From an uncultured Bacilli bacterium (GTDB lineage Bacteria; Bacillota_I; Bacilli_A; RF39; UBA660), in contig CANQKX010000010.1 in assembly GCA_947624565.1 (NCBI GenBank), forward strand, positions 1 to 46,461: DNA of 46,461 bases, given 5' to 3'. The notes under the pieces were generated by a model. That model was not told the origin of the DNA. It did not search any database and was given only the letters and a program-made list of their open reading frames with translations. Within the stretch, counting starts at the first letter, position 1. Each line of letters opens with the position of its first letter. The position numbers were made by a program, and so were the translations under genes. Of this stretch, positions 1 to 7,090 are shown one piece after another.

Positions 1-290
1 GCTACAACACTTTTTGATTTATTTAACATTTCATTAAATGTCTTTTTTCTTTCAGGTCGTTCCGTTTTCATTCTTTCGTTGTGTTCTTTTTCATAATCTT
101 TTACTTTCAATTTAAAACCCTTAACATACTTTTCTGTTAAGGGTACTAATTCAATATTATTTTTTGTTAATTCTAACTTAATATCTTTATTGCTTTTATA
201 TGCTTTCTTTTCTCTTTTATTGTGTGATCCGATTTGTGCTAAATCATTGATAGTCATTATCGGTTGACTTCTAAATATTCCATAATTCAT
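1..290 (-). CDS. MobV (Mob/Pre) family relaxase, N-terminal part, cut by window edge
   Basis: An open frame runs from ATG at 290 to the left edge without a stop (96 codons plus 2 bases). The start reads MNYGIFRSQPIM, followed by LAQIGSHNKREKK and, near residues 75-95, an ERMKTERPERKKTFNEML stretch ending in KSVV. This order (N-terminal Y/F-R-xx-xM, then a xxHNxR motif, then a KSVVA-type block) is that of plasmid recombination/mobilisation proteins of the MobV class, which nick an origin of transfer and pilot the strand into a recipient through a coupling protein. An AGAGAGGA ribosome-binding site lies 7-8 bases upstream of the ATG. The oriT and catalytic C-terminal parts lie outside the window. 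It is transcribed away from the rest of the window. Family is fairly sure from the motif order; whether the gene is intact cannot be seen. Confidence 0.85.
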   Translation of the reverse strand, partial: MNYGIFRSQPIMTINDLAQIGSHNKREKKAYKSNKDIKLELTKNNIELVPLTEKYVKGFKLKVKDYEKEHNERMKTERPERKKTFNEMLNKSKSVV

Positions 291-399
291 TATATCATCC
301 TCTCTTTCTTATATTTTTGCATAATAAAAGATACTTTTATCAAGTACCTTAAACTCTTGTATTTACTTACCAAAATAGCCATTTCTTCTATTTTTGGAT

Positions 400-453
400 T
401 TAACCGATACCTCCGTGTCCTGCATCAATAACCACCTTAACATTATTATTCAT
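400..453 (-). pseudogene. 5' stub of an N-acetylmuramoyl-L-alanine amidase (Amidase_3)
   Basis: A strong ribosome-binding site (GAGGAGG) stands before ATG at 453 and the frame reads MNNNVKVVIDAGHGGIG, then stops at 400. VVIDAGHGG is the signature start of Amidase_3 cell-wall amidases, whose first zinc ligand is the His of GHGG. A neighbouring frame continues with NPKIEEMAILVSKY, which weakly resembles the next block of such enzymes (IEKD..L.ISKY), so a frameshift plus deletion is likely. It lies directly upstream of the relaxase on the same strand and is probably decayed cargo of the same element. The 17-codon length cannot encode an enzyme. Confidence 0.6.
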
Positions 454-566
454 AATTATTCCTCCTCAAAGTATTTTATGATAAACACAAAATTAGGTGA
501 TTATATTGGTTAAAATATCTAAAAAGTTAAGTTTTTATTTAAATTAAATACAACTTAATTTTTATG

Positions 567-575
567 TGATATAAT
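567..575 (+). promoter_or_regulatory. Extended -10 promoter for the small membrane protein
   Basis: TGATATAAT (TGnTATAAT) occurs about 40 bases before the start codon at 617. No convincing -35 hexamer stands 17 bases upstream. The extended TG is common to many promoters in this window. Confidence 0.5.
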
Positions 576-616
576 AAATATAATATAAAAGATTTCGAAT
601 GTTTTGGAGGTAGATT

Positions 617-1078
617 ATGAAAGAAAAATTGAAAAAATTATCAAAAAAATGGTGGTTTTGGGTTATTATTGCTTTTTTAATAATTGGATCAATTGGAATG
701 GAATCCGATAATAACACACAATCTAAAAAATATGTATTAACAGGTGAATCAGTTGGGAAATATGGTAAAGAGGTTATACTTAATAAAAATACTGATTTAC
801 CAACTACTAAATATCTATATAAAATACCTTCTGGTAATTATAAAGTTACAACTACTTATGAAAAAATCGCTGTTTTTTATATTGTAAAAGATGAAATAAA
901 TACCACTGGAAGTGCTGAATATCCTGAAGAACTTAACTATGTTGGAGAAGCATATACTCTTACTAATGGTAATGATGTACTAAACGAACAAATAAATAAG
1001 AGTATTGAAATAACTATTTTAGATGATGAAAGCATTGAAATAGTTGGTACAGAAACTTTGATTTTTGAAAAAGAATAA
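617..1078 (+). CDS. Small membrane-anchored protein of unknown function
   Basis: The 153-residue product has a Lys-rich start, a KKWWFWVIIAF entry into one membrane segment (about residues 11-27), then a hydrophilic outer part of about 125 residues. No lipobox follows the hydrophobic segment, so it is a signal-anchor protein or is cleaved by signal peptidase I. The outer part contains a KYLYKIPSGNYKVTT block typical of small beta-rich exported domains, but I do not recognise a family. The start is supported by TTTTGGAGG with 7-bp spacing and an extended -10 promoter. The next gene has its own promoter. Function unknown; it lies in the accessory left end. Confidence 0.8.
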   Translation: MKEKLKKLSKKWWFWVIIAFLIIGSIGMESDNNTQSKKYVLTGESVGKYGKEVILNKNTDLPTTKYLYKIPSGNYKVTTTYEKIAVFYIVKDEINTTGSAEYPEELNYVGEAYTLTNGNDVLNEQINKSIEITILDDESIEIVGTETLIFEKE

Positions 1079-1132
1079 TTATCAATTTGATATATTTTTT
1101 ATATATATTATATCTAAACACCATTGAAATAA

Positions 1133-1160
1133 TTGATTTTTTTTAAATTAGTGATATAAT
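1133..1160 (+). promoter_or_regulatory. Promoter of the Thr/Glu-repeat lipoprotein
   Basis: TTGATT (1133-1138), a 16-base spacer and TATAAT (1155-1160) with TG at 1152-1153. Transcription should start near 1167, downstream of the ATG at 1161, which supports ATG 1185 as the real start. Confidence 0.6.
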
Positions 1161-1184
1161 ATGCTCACAAAGAGGGTGTTGTAT

Positions 1185-2012
1185 ATGAAAAAGAAATTAT
1201 TAAAAAGAAAATTACTATATTTATTATTACTCTCTACACTTTCTCTTAGTGGATGTAATAATAACAAAAATTATGAAAATAATGTTACTGAAGAATCTAA
1301 CGAAGATATTTATAACGAAGAAATTACTGAGAATAATACTGATAAATACATACCAGAAACAGACTATATAATTATTGAGAGTGCTACTACAGAAAATATT
1401 ACTACCGAATCTTATACTACTGAAAACATTACTACCGAAGAATATATTACTACGGAAAATATTACTGAAGAAAATATTACCACTGAAGAAGTTCCAACTA
1501 ATGAAGTCATAACAACAGAATCAACTACTGAAGATAAAAATAATAAAAATGATAATATAGTATCAAGTTTTAATAATGATAAAGAAGAAATTGAATATTA
1601 TCTTTCTGATGAATCAATAGATATTGAAACTGTAAAACAAAAAGGCAAAGCATTTTTTATTAAATGTGTAGATTTTATATTCTATGATACTGAAATTAAT
1701 GGTGTTACATTTGATGAATTAACTGATGAAGCAAAACAAGACATATATGATACATTCTGCTATATAGATAGTTTAATAGTAGGTTTTGCTCCTGATTATA
1801 AAGAAAATATATCAGAAAAATATCAAATTGTAAAAGATTTTACTGTTAACGCATATTATTACTCATTAGATAAAATTAAACAAGCAATTGGTGAAAATAA
1901 TTATAATAAAATCAGTGAAATAAAAGAAAATGTAAAAAATACCATTACTGATACTGCTCAAGATGTAAAAAATAAAGTAAAAGAATATTATGAAGATTTT
2001 AGATCAAATTAA
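1185..2012 (+). CDS. Lipoprotein with Thr/Glu-rich repeat stalk
   Basis: The start at 1185 (MKKKLLKRK) is chosen over the in-frame ATG at 1161 because GAGGGTG precedes it and the promoter's start site lies between the two. The 275-residue product has a signal peptide with lipobox LSLSGC (Cys about residue 23), so it is anchored to the outer face of the membrane. Residues about 65-120 are a low-complexity stalk of repeated TTEN/ITTE units, which would make an extended, acidic spacer. A C-terminal domain of about 140 residues follows, mostly predicted helix, with a four-residue FYDT and an INGVTFDELTDEAKQ segment. I do not recognise that domain. It ends in the shared terminator with rmuC. Confidence 0.8.
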   Translation: MKKKLLKRKLLYLLLLSTLSLSGCNNNKNYENNVTEESNEDIYNEEITENNTDKYIPETDYIIIESATTENITTESYTTENITTEEYITTENITEENITTEEVPTNEVITTESTTEDKNNKNDNIVSSFNNDKEEIEYYLSDESIDIETVKQKGKAFFIKCVDFIFYDTEINGVTFDELTDEAKQDIYDTFCYIDSLIVGFAPDYKENISEKYQIVKDFTVNAYYYSLDKIKQAIGENNYNKISEIKENVKNTITDTAQDVKNKVKEYYEDFRSN

Positions 2013-2042
2013 AACATGTACTTATAATACATGTTTTTTATT
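2011..2042. terminator. Bidirectional terminator between the lipoprotein gene and rmuC
   Basis: AAAACATGTA (2011-2020) and TACATGTTTT (2028-2037) form a 10-bp stem with a 7-base loop, flanked by T runs in both directions. The stop codons of both convergent genes lie in or beside it. Confidence 0.8.
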
Positions 2043-3105
2043 CAATAGACTCAGTTTTATCTATTTCAACACTATTAATACTATTAAACCTTTTTGTTAT
2101 TTTATCTGTAGTTGTGTGTATTTCTTCAACATCTTTACTTACTGTTTGTATGCTTCTAGAAAGTTTATCCCAACGTTCTTTATAACGAGAAAACTCAATA
2201 GATAATTTATTTAATTCTTCAGCAATCACTTTAGCATATTTATCTCTTTCAATATTTTTAATTATTACCTGTATTGTTGTAAGTGTGCTTATAAGTGTAG
2301 TTGGTGATGTAATCCATACTCTTTTTTTATAAGCATATTCAATTATATCACTATGGTATGCATTCAATTCTGCAAATATTGCTTCTGCTGGTAAAAACAT
2401 TATTGCTTGATTAGATGTAACACCATCTATTATATATTTACTTGCTATTGCATCTATGTGCTTTTTTACATCTAATTTAAATGATTTTGCTGCTAATTCT
2501 CTATCTGATTGACTATATTTTTTATCAACCATTATCCTATAATTTTCAAGTGGAAATTTAGAATCTATTGCAACTAATCCTAGTGGTTCAGGTGCAAATA
2601 ATACTGCATCTGCAATTGTATTATTTGGAAGTGAATATTGAGTTTTATAGATATTATCATTCTTATCTCCAAATACATTTGATAATATATGATTTAAATT
2701 AACTTCACCATAAATTCCTCTACTTTTCTTATCTGTTAATATTCCTTGTAAAGAAACTATATCATTTGACAAATTATCTATCTTCTTTTGTGCTTCATCA
2801 ATTTTACTTAATCGTTCAAGTACTGATGTAAATGTCTTATTTGTCTTTTCAAAATTTTCATCTAATCTTTCATTTACTCTATCATTAATTAAATTTAATC
2901 TATTTTCTATTTTCTCATTTAATTTATTTATATCTTCGTTAATATTTCTATTTATATCAGACTTAAATTCTCCAAGTTCTTTCGTAACATTAGTTTCAAG
3001 TTTCCCAAGTCTTTCTGTTATATTTCCTTCATTTATATTTTTAAATAAACTAATAGTTACTAAAACTACTAATAGTACTAATATACCTATAATAATGTAC
3101 TCCAT
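2038..3105 (-). CDS. rmuC: DNA recombination protein RmuC family
   Basis: The 355-residue product has one N-terminal membrane segment (about 3-20), then a coiled coil to about residue 125 (repeated NEDINKLNEKIENRL-type heptads), then the RmuC nuclease-like domain. The domain begins KKSRGIYGEVNLNHILSN and contains DAVLFAPEPLGLVAIDSKFP, the characteristic core in which Asp and Lys form a PD-(D/E)XK-like site. RmuC limits inversions at repeats and in other bacteria restricts long imported DNA; the exact chemistry is poorly known. AGGAGG precedes ATG 3105. It follows the membrane-protein gene by 8 bases and is co-transcribed with it. Confidence 0.93.
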   Translation of the reverse strand: MEYIIIGILVLLVVLVTISLFKNINEGNITERLGKLETNVTKELGEFKSDINRNINEDINKLNEKIENRLNLINDRVNERLDENFEKTNKTFTSVLERLSKIDEAQKKIDNLSNDIVSLQGILTDKKSRGIYGEVNLNHILSNVFGDKNDNIYKTQYSLPNNTIADAVLFAPEPLGLVAIDSKFPLENYRIMVDKKYSQSDRELAAKSFKLDVKKHIDAIASKYIIDGVTSNQAIMFLPAEAIFAELNAYHSDIIEYAYKKRVWITSPTTLISTLTTIQVIIKNIERDKYAKVIAEELNKLSIEFSRYKERWDKLSRSIQTVSKDVEEIHTTTDKITKRFNSINSVEIDKTESIE

Positions 3106-3113
3106 ATTACCTC

Positions 3114-3680
3114 CTATTTTACAAACTTATTAACTACTTTTGATACTAAATACGCTAAAATTAACATAATTACTATTTGAGCAATAGTATATGGATCTGT
3201 TATACTTTCAAGTAAAGTTTTTCCTATAAATCCCCAAAAATATACCATTGGAATTTTTCCAATTAATAATGCAGAAAAAAATCTTTTTGAATCAATATCA
3301 GATAATCCTGCACCTATATTAATCGCAAATGCTGGTGTAAAAGGAAGTGCAAGTAATAAAACTAAATTACTATAAGATATTTTATTTAAATATTTCTTAA
3401 ATTTTAAAATACTTTTATTGCTTTGATATTTTTTTTCATATTTATTTTTTAGTTTTCTACATATATAAAATGATAACATGCATCCAATTACAGTTGCAAG
3501 CCAAGATATTATAAAACCAAAAACTGACCCAAATGTAAATATATTAAGTGCTATAAATACTGCTAAAGGTAATACTGGAATAATTGATTCAATTATTATT
3601 AATAAAAATCCAGAAATAAAACCAAATTGTCCCATATATTTAGTTATTACATCTATTATTTGATTAATTATTGTTTCCAT
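3114..3680 (-). CDS. VTT (DedA/TVP38-TMEM64 type) membrane protein
   Basis: ATG at 3680 is preferred over the longer frame starting at 3707 because GGAGG lies 4-9 bases before it. The 188-residue protein has about five membrane segments. Around residue 35 it has ESIIPVLPLAVFIALN, and around residue 120 ALPFTPAFAINIGAGLSDI. These are the two re-entrant Pro/Gly motifs of VTT-domain proteins, thought to move or scramble lipids such as undecaprenyl phosphate or phosphatidylethanolamine. The subgroup (YdjZ/TVP38 rather than classical DedA) is suggested by the short, Arg-poor second motif. It is the first gene of a pair with rmuC. Confidence 0.85.
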   Translation of the reverse strand: METIINQIIDVITKYMGQFGFISGFLLIIIESIIPVLPLAVFIALNIFTFGSVFGFIISWLATVIGCMLSFYICRKLKNKYEKKYQSNKSILKFKKYLNKISYSNLVLLLALPFTPAFAINIGAGLSDIDSKRFFSALLIGKIPMVYFWGFIGKTLLESITDPYTIAQIVIMLILAYLVSKVVNKFVK

Positions 3681-3712
3681 ATTTCCTCCATTATTATTAT
3701 ACATCATATTAT

Positions 3713-3741
3713 CAAAAAAAATAAAGTATTTAAACTTTATT
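3713..3741 (-). terminator. Terminator of the rhodanese gene
   Basis: On the minus strand, AATAAAGT and ACTTTATT form an 8-bp stem with a 6-base loop, followed by seven T residues. Confidence 0.7.
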
Positions 3742-3748
3742 TATTAAT

Positions 3749-4015
3749 TTAATAGTTTTCAAAACCATCTTCTACATTAACAACATTATAACCTTGAGCC
3801 TCAAGCATCTTACAACACCTTCTACTTTTTAAACCTGATGTACAATATATATAATATATTTTATCCTTTTTTAAATACATATAAGGCATATCTATTAAAT
3901 TATTTTCATCTATATTTTTAGCATTATATATATGAGATTTCATATAACTGTTTTTACTTCTAATATCAATAATATCATATTCTGGTTTTAACTGTTTTGC
4001 CTTTATACTTTTCAT
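3749..4015 (-). CDS. Rhodanese-like domain protein
   Basis: The start at 4015 (MKSIKAKQLK) is preferred over the longer frame at 4072, because GGTGAAG precedes it and the longer version would begin inside the ung terminator. The 88-residue product is a single minimal rhodanese domain: YDIIDIRSKNSYMKSHI early, the active-site loop YCTSGLKS with its catalytic Cys near residue 61, and the closing VVNVEDGFENY. Such single domains carry sulfur as a Cys persulfide for thiosulfate or other sulfur-transfer reactions; the partner is not visible here. Terminators on both sides make it a single-gene unit. Family assignment is firm, substrate unknown. Confidence 0.85.
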   Translation of the reverse strand: MKSIKAKQLKPEYDIIDIRSKNSYMKSHIYNAKNIDENNLIDMPYMYLKKDKIYYIYCTSGLKSRRCCKMLEAQGYNVVNVEDGFENY

Positions 4016-4040
4016 ATACTTCACCAGTATATAATATGAA

Positions 4041-4070
4041 AAAAAGGTAAAACTGTTTAAACATTTTACC
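4041..4070 (-). terminator. Terminator of ung, overlapping its stop codon
   Basis: On the minus strand, GGTAAAA and TTTTACC make a 7-bp stem around a partly pairing loop, followed by eight T residues. The TGG TAA end of ung lies inside the upstream arm. Confidence 0.75.
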
Positions 4071-4716
4071 AATCTATTTTCTTAATATTATTTTTTTCTA
4101 AAAATTCATTAGTTTTCGAAAAAGGTTTAGATCCAAAGAAGCCTTCACAAGAAAATGGAGATGGATGAGCTGATTCAATAATTAAGTGTCTACTATTTGT
4201 AATAAATTTCTTTTTTTCTCTTGCATTATTACCCCACAATATAAATACTACAGGATTCTCTTTTTCATTTAATTTTTGTATTACAGTATCCGTAAATGTA
4301 TGCCATCCTATATTTTTGTGTGAATTAGGTTTATCTTTTTCCACAGTTAAACCTGTATTTAAAAGCATTACTCCTTGTTTTTGCCAATTAGTTAAATCTC
4401 CATTACTGTAATCTTTTTCTATACCTAAATCATCATATAATTCTTTATATATATTTTTTAGTGATGGAGGTAATTTTTTAGCATGTGTTGAAAATGCATA
4501 TCCATGTGCTTCACCTTCACCATGATATGGATCTTGACCAAGAATTACTACTTTAACATCTTTATATGGAAGTTTAAAGGCATTAAATATATCTTTTTTT
4601 TCAGGATAAATAGTTTTAACTTTATATAATTCTCTAAGTTGATATAATATTTTTAAAAAATATTCTTTATGTATTTCCTCATTTAATATTTCATCCCAAT
4701 CATTATTAAATAACAT
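4066..4716 (-). CDS. ung: Uracil-DNA glycosylase, family 1
   Basis: ATG 4716 (MLFNNDWDEIL) is preferred over the GTG at 4725 because AGGTGA is then correctly spaced. The 216-residue length is normal for the family. It has the water-activating loop VVILGQDPYHGEGEAHGYAF (catalytic Asp in GQDPYHG), the uracil-binding LLNTGLTV with Asn nearby, and the minor-groove loop HPSPFS with the catalytic His. It removes uracil from DNA to start base-excision repair. It lies 27 bases after the LysR gene and may be co-transcribed with it; a TGTTATAAT lies between, but its leader would be only about 10 bases. Confidence 0.97.
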   Translation of the reverse strand: MLFNNDWDEILNEEIHKEYFLKILYQLRELYKVKTIYPEKKDIFNAFKLPYKDVKVVILGQDPYHGEGEAHGYAFSTHAKKLPPSLKNIYKELYDDLGIEKDYSNGDLTNWQKQGVMLLNTGLTVEKDKPNSHKNIGWHTFTDTVIQKLNEKENPVVFILWGNNAREKKKFITNSRHLIIESAHPSPFSCEGFFGSKPFSKTNEFLEKNNIKKIDW

Positions 4717-4743
4717 ATACTTCACCTATTTAATTATAACATA

Positions 4744-5631
4744 TTATCTATTAGATTTTAAATAATCTATAAACTTATTACTATATGATGGCAATATATT
4801 ATTTTTTAGAGTTACTAATCCATATTCTATAGAATCTGTTTTTGGATATACATCTATTTCATATAACTTTTTTTCTTTTAATTCATCTAAAGTATACATT
4901 TTAGTTACATAACCTATTCCATATCCAATAGATGCAAAATCAATTAATAAATTTGAACTACCAATATTCATTTTTGCTTCTACATTTATATTATTATTTT
5001 TAAAATACCTATCTACACTATTTCTAGAATTAGATGGAGATTTTTGAAGTAGTAATGGATATTTAACTAATTCATTAATACTTACTTTTCTATTTAATAA
5101 TTGCTTATAATTTTCATTACATACAAATATATATTTAGTTTTACCAAGTTTGATATAATTAAGTTCTAAATCAATATAATTAGAAAATTTACATATTATC
5201 ATATCAATTAATCCATTTTTTAATTGTTTTATTAAGTCTTTTGTAATATCTGTGCTAATATCTATAACTATATTAGGATACTTTTTATGAAATTCTTTTA
5301 TATATTTTAATAGATATTTTCTTGCTAAGCTTGTACTAATTCCAATTTTAATCGTACCTTTATTCATCTTTTTATATTCACTAATTTCTTTTTCTGATTC
5401 ATCAAGTAAGGTTAATGCATTTTTTACTTTTAAATATATTTTTTCTCCATATTCATTTAAAACTACACCTTTTTTAGTTCTTATAAATAGAGGAAATCCT
5501 AATTGATCTTCTAAATTTTTAATATGTTTAGTTACTGCAGGTTGTGAAATATTAAGTTCTTCACTAGCCTTTGTAATATTTTTACAAGTTGCAACTACAT
5601 AAAATATTCTATATAATTCTAAATTAATCAT
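4744..5631 (-). CDS. LysR-family transcriptional regulator
   Basis: The 295-residue product is normal for the family. Residues about 1-60 form the winged helix-turn-helix (ATCKNITKASEELNISQP then AVTKHIKNLEDQLGFPLFIR), followed by a linker helix and a periplasmic-binding-like effector domain. The effector part has the usual KIGISTSLARKYLL start of the first subdomain. GGAGG precedes ATG 5631. It is divergent from the HD-domain gene, sharing an 89-base region with overlapping promoters, so it probably controls that gene and itself. The closest functional group is the CysL/YwfK-like set by general appearance only; the inducer is unknown. Confidence 0.93.
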   Translation of the reverse strand: MINLELYRIFYVVATCKNITKASEELNISQPAVTKHIKNLEDQLGFPLFIRTKKGVVLNEYGEKIYLKVKNALTLLDESEKEISEYKKMNKGTIKIGISTSLARKYLLKYIKEFHKKYPNIVIDISTDITKDLIKQLKNGLIDMIICKFSNYIDLELNYIKLGKTKYIFVCNENYKQLLNRKVSINELVKYPLLLQKSPSNSRNSVDRYFKNNNINVEAKMNIGSSNLLIDFASIGYGIGYVTKMYTLDELKEKKLYEIDVYPKTDSIEYGLVTLKNNILPSYSNKFIDYLKSNR

Positions 5632-5670
5632 AATAACCTCCAGTTATGGTGAACATATTCTATTTGTATT

Positions 5671-5698
5671 TTAATTATAATAATTTTTCTGTTATAAT
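5671..5698 (+). promoter_or_regulatory. Promoter of the HD hydrolase gene and candidate LysR site
   Basis: TATAAT (5693-5698) with TG at 5690-5691 and a weak TTAATT at 5671-5676. The two opposed -10 elements also form an inverted repeat, AATTATAA-N11-TTATAATT (5673-5699), which matches the spacing of LysR boxes (T-N11-A). Confidence 0.55.
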
Positions 5699-5702
5699 TC
5701 AA
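5674..5702 (-). promoter_or_regulatory. Promoter of the LysR gene
   Basis: On the minus strand, TTGAAT (5697-5702), a 17-base spacer and TATAAT (5674-5679). It overlaps the divergent promoter of the HD gene almost completely. Confidence 0.6.
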
Positions 5703-5720
5703 GTATAAAGAGGTGCTAAT

Positions 5721-6617
5721 ATGGATAAAAATGAGATCAAAAAGATTCTAGAAAGCGTAGATAAAGAGAAATTTTCACACGTTCTAATTTGTGTAGATAA
5801 ATGGGATTACCACTATTTTGTAAAGTATGTAAAAAGACAAGAGGACATTGATGAATTTATTGAAAAATTTTTTAAAGAACATAAGGGTGGAATGTTTGGT
5901 ATACAAGAAGTATATAATTTGGATTTAGATATTGATATGCAACTATCTGAATTTAGATCAAACCATAGAGAAAAATCAAATAAAAGTACAATAGTAAATA
6001 AAAATTCAAAGAATGAAATGATATCAGAAAGGGCATTAAAATATGCAACAAAAAAGCACGAAGGTCAATATAGAAAGGATAAACAACATAAAGAATATAT
6101 CTGTCATCCTATTGGAGTTGCTAATCTTGTAAAAATATATAAAGGTAATTCAGATAATATTGATGAATTATTAGCAGCAGCATATTTACATGATACATTA
6201 GAAGATACTAATACTACATATGATGAATTAGTAAATGAATTTGGACAAAAAGTTGCTTCTATAGTACTAGAACTTTCAAATGATGATGTTTTAAAAAATA
6301 AAATTGGAAAAAGTAAATATTTAGCAGTAAAAATGAATAATATGACTAATGATGCTCTTGACATAAAATTATGTGATAGGCTTAATAATATCTCTGGACT
6401 TGCAATTACAGATAATCAATTTAGGGATAAATATATTAATGAAACTTTATATATAATTAAATATTTAATGGATAATAGAAATTTAACTAATGATCAATTA
6501 AATATAATTCAATCAATACTTGTTGTACTTAACTGGTTAATAGCAAGTTTATATGATGATGATAGTAAAGAATCACATGATATATTATCTCTAACTACAA
6601 AATATGAAGAAAAATAA
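5721..6617 (+). CDS. RelA/SpoT-type HD domain (p)ppGpp hydrolase-like protein
   Basis: The 298-residue product has an N-terminal part of about 95 residues of unknown family (containing HVLICVDKWDYHYFVKYV), then an HD domain of the MESH1/SpoT type. It contains YATKKHEGQYRKDKQHKEYI then CHPIGVA, the metal motif AAYLHDTLEDT, and KLCDRLNNI. These match the His, HDxxED and KLxDRL motifs of enzymes that remove pyrophosphate from (p)ppGpp. No synthetase, TGS or ACT domain is present, so it is a stand-alone hydrolase or a related HD phosphohydrolase. GAGGTG precedes ATG 5721. Divergent from and probably controlled by the LysR regulator. Substrate inferred from motifs. Confidence 0.85.
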   Translation: MDKNEIKKILESVDKEKFSHVLICVDKWDYHYFVKYVKRQEDIDEFIEKFFKEHKGGMFGIQEVYNLDLDIDMQLSEFRSNHREKSNKSTIVNKNSKNEMISERALKYATKKHEGQYRKDKQHKEYICHPIGVANLVKIYKGNSDNIDELLAAAYLHDTLEDTNTTYDELVNEFGQKVASIVLELSNDDVLKNKIGKSKYLAVKMNNMTNDALDIKLCDRLNNISGLAITDNQFRDKYINETLYIIKYLMDNRNLTNDQLNIIQSILVVLNWLIASLYDDDSKESHDILSLTTKYEEK

Positions 6618-6641
6618 AAAAAATCTTTAAGATTTTTTTAT
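6617..6641. terminator. Bidirectional terminator between the HD gene and rlmH
   Basis: AAAAAAATCT and AGATTTTTTT form a stem with a TTA loop, with A and T runs giving T tracts in both directions. Confidence 0.7.
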
Positions 6642-7090
6642 TTATGATATGATTCATTATTAATAATTTTGTATGCTCTATATATTTGTTCTAATAAAAT
6701 TAATCTAAATAATTGATGTGGAAAAGTCATTTTAGAAAAAGATAAACTATAATTACTAATATTTTTTATATCTTTATGTAGACCATATGAACCACCTATA
6801 ATAAAACATATATCACTATTATGAATAAATATATCATTTAATTTTTTAGAAAATTCAACACTTGATATATTTTCTCCTTCTATATCTAATGTTATTATAT
6901 AATCTTTATTAGAAATATACTTTAATATACTATCTCTTTCCTTTTCTAAAGTTTTACTTATATCATAATTTTCATCTGGTACTTCTATTATATCGATTTT
7001 AACATATTTACTTAATCTTTTTAAATATTCATTTATTCCATCAATTAGATATTTTTCTTTTATTTTTCCAACACTTATTAATTTTATCAT
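6638..7090 (-). CDS. rlmH: 23S rRNA (pseudouridine1915-N3)-methyltransferase RlmH
   Basis: The 150-residue SPOUT methyltransferase has a MIKLISVGKIKEKYL start, FIIGGSYGLHKDI (the S-adenosylmethionine knot) near residue 100, and a C-terminal NNESYHK that matches the family's conserved YHK/YHR tail. It methylates pseudouridine 1915 in helix 69 of 23S rRNA on assembled ribosomes. It is the last gene of the rplI-dnaB-M23-yycJ-rlmH run, overlapping yycJ by 4 bases (ATGA). Linkage of yycJ with rlmH near the origin is common in Firmicutes. Confidence 0.97.
   Translation of the reverse strand: MIKLISVGKIKEKYLIDGINEYLKRLSKYVKIDIIEVPDENYDISKTLEKERDSILKYISNKDYIITLDIEGENISSVEFSKKLNDIFIHNSDICFIIGGSYGLHKDIKNISNYSLSFSKMTFPHQLFRLILLEQIYRAYKIINNESYHK

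Larger units (their letters stand above)
291..616. other. Gene-free stretch between relaxase and the first plus-strand gene
   Basis: Apart from the amidase stub (400-453), this 326-base stretch holds only the relaxase ribosome-binding site on the minus strand and, on the plus strand, the promoter and GGAGG site of the gene at 617. An inverted repeat with 7-base arms (TTAAGTT ... AACTTAA, about 528-558) is present, but arms this short and AT-rich can arise by chance. No att-like repeat or RNA gene was seen. Confidence 0.5.

Noticed and set aside
4733-4741. TGTTATAAT before ung as a separate promoter
   Set aside because: It would leave a leader of about 10 bases that cuts close to the ribosome-binding site; co-transcription with the LysR gene is equally likely.
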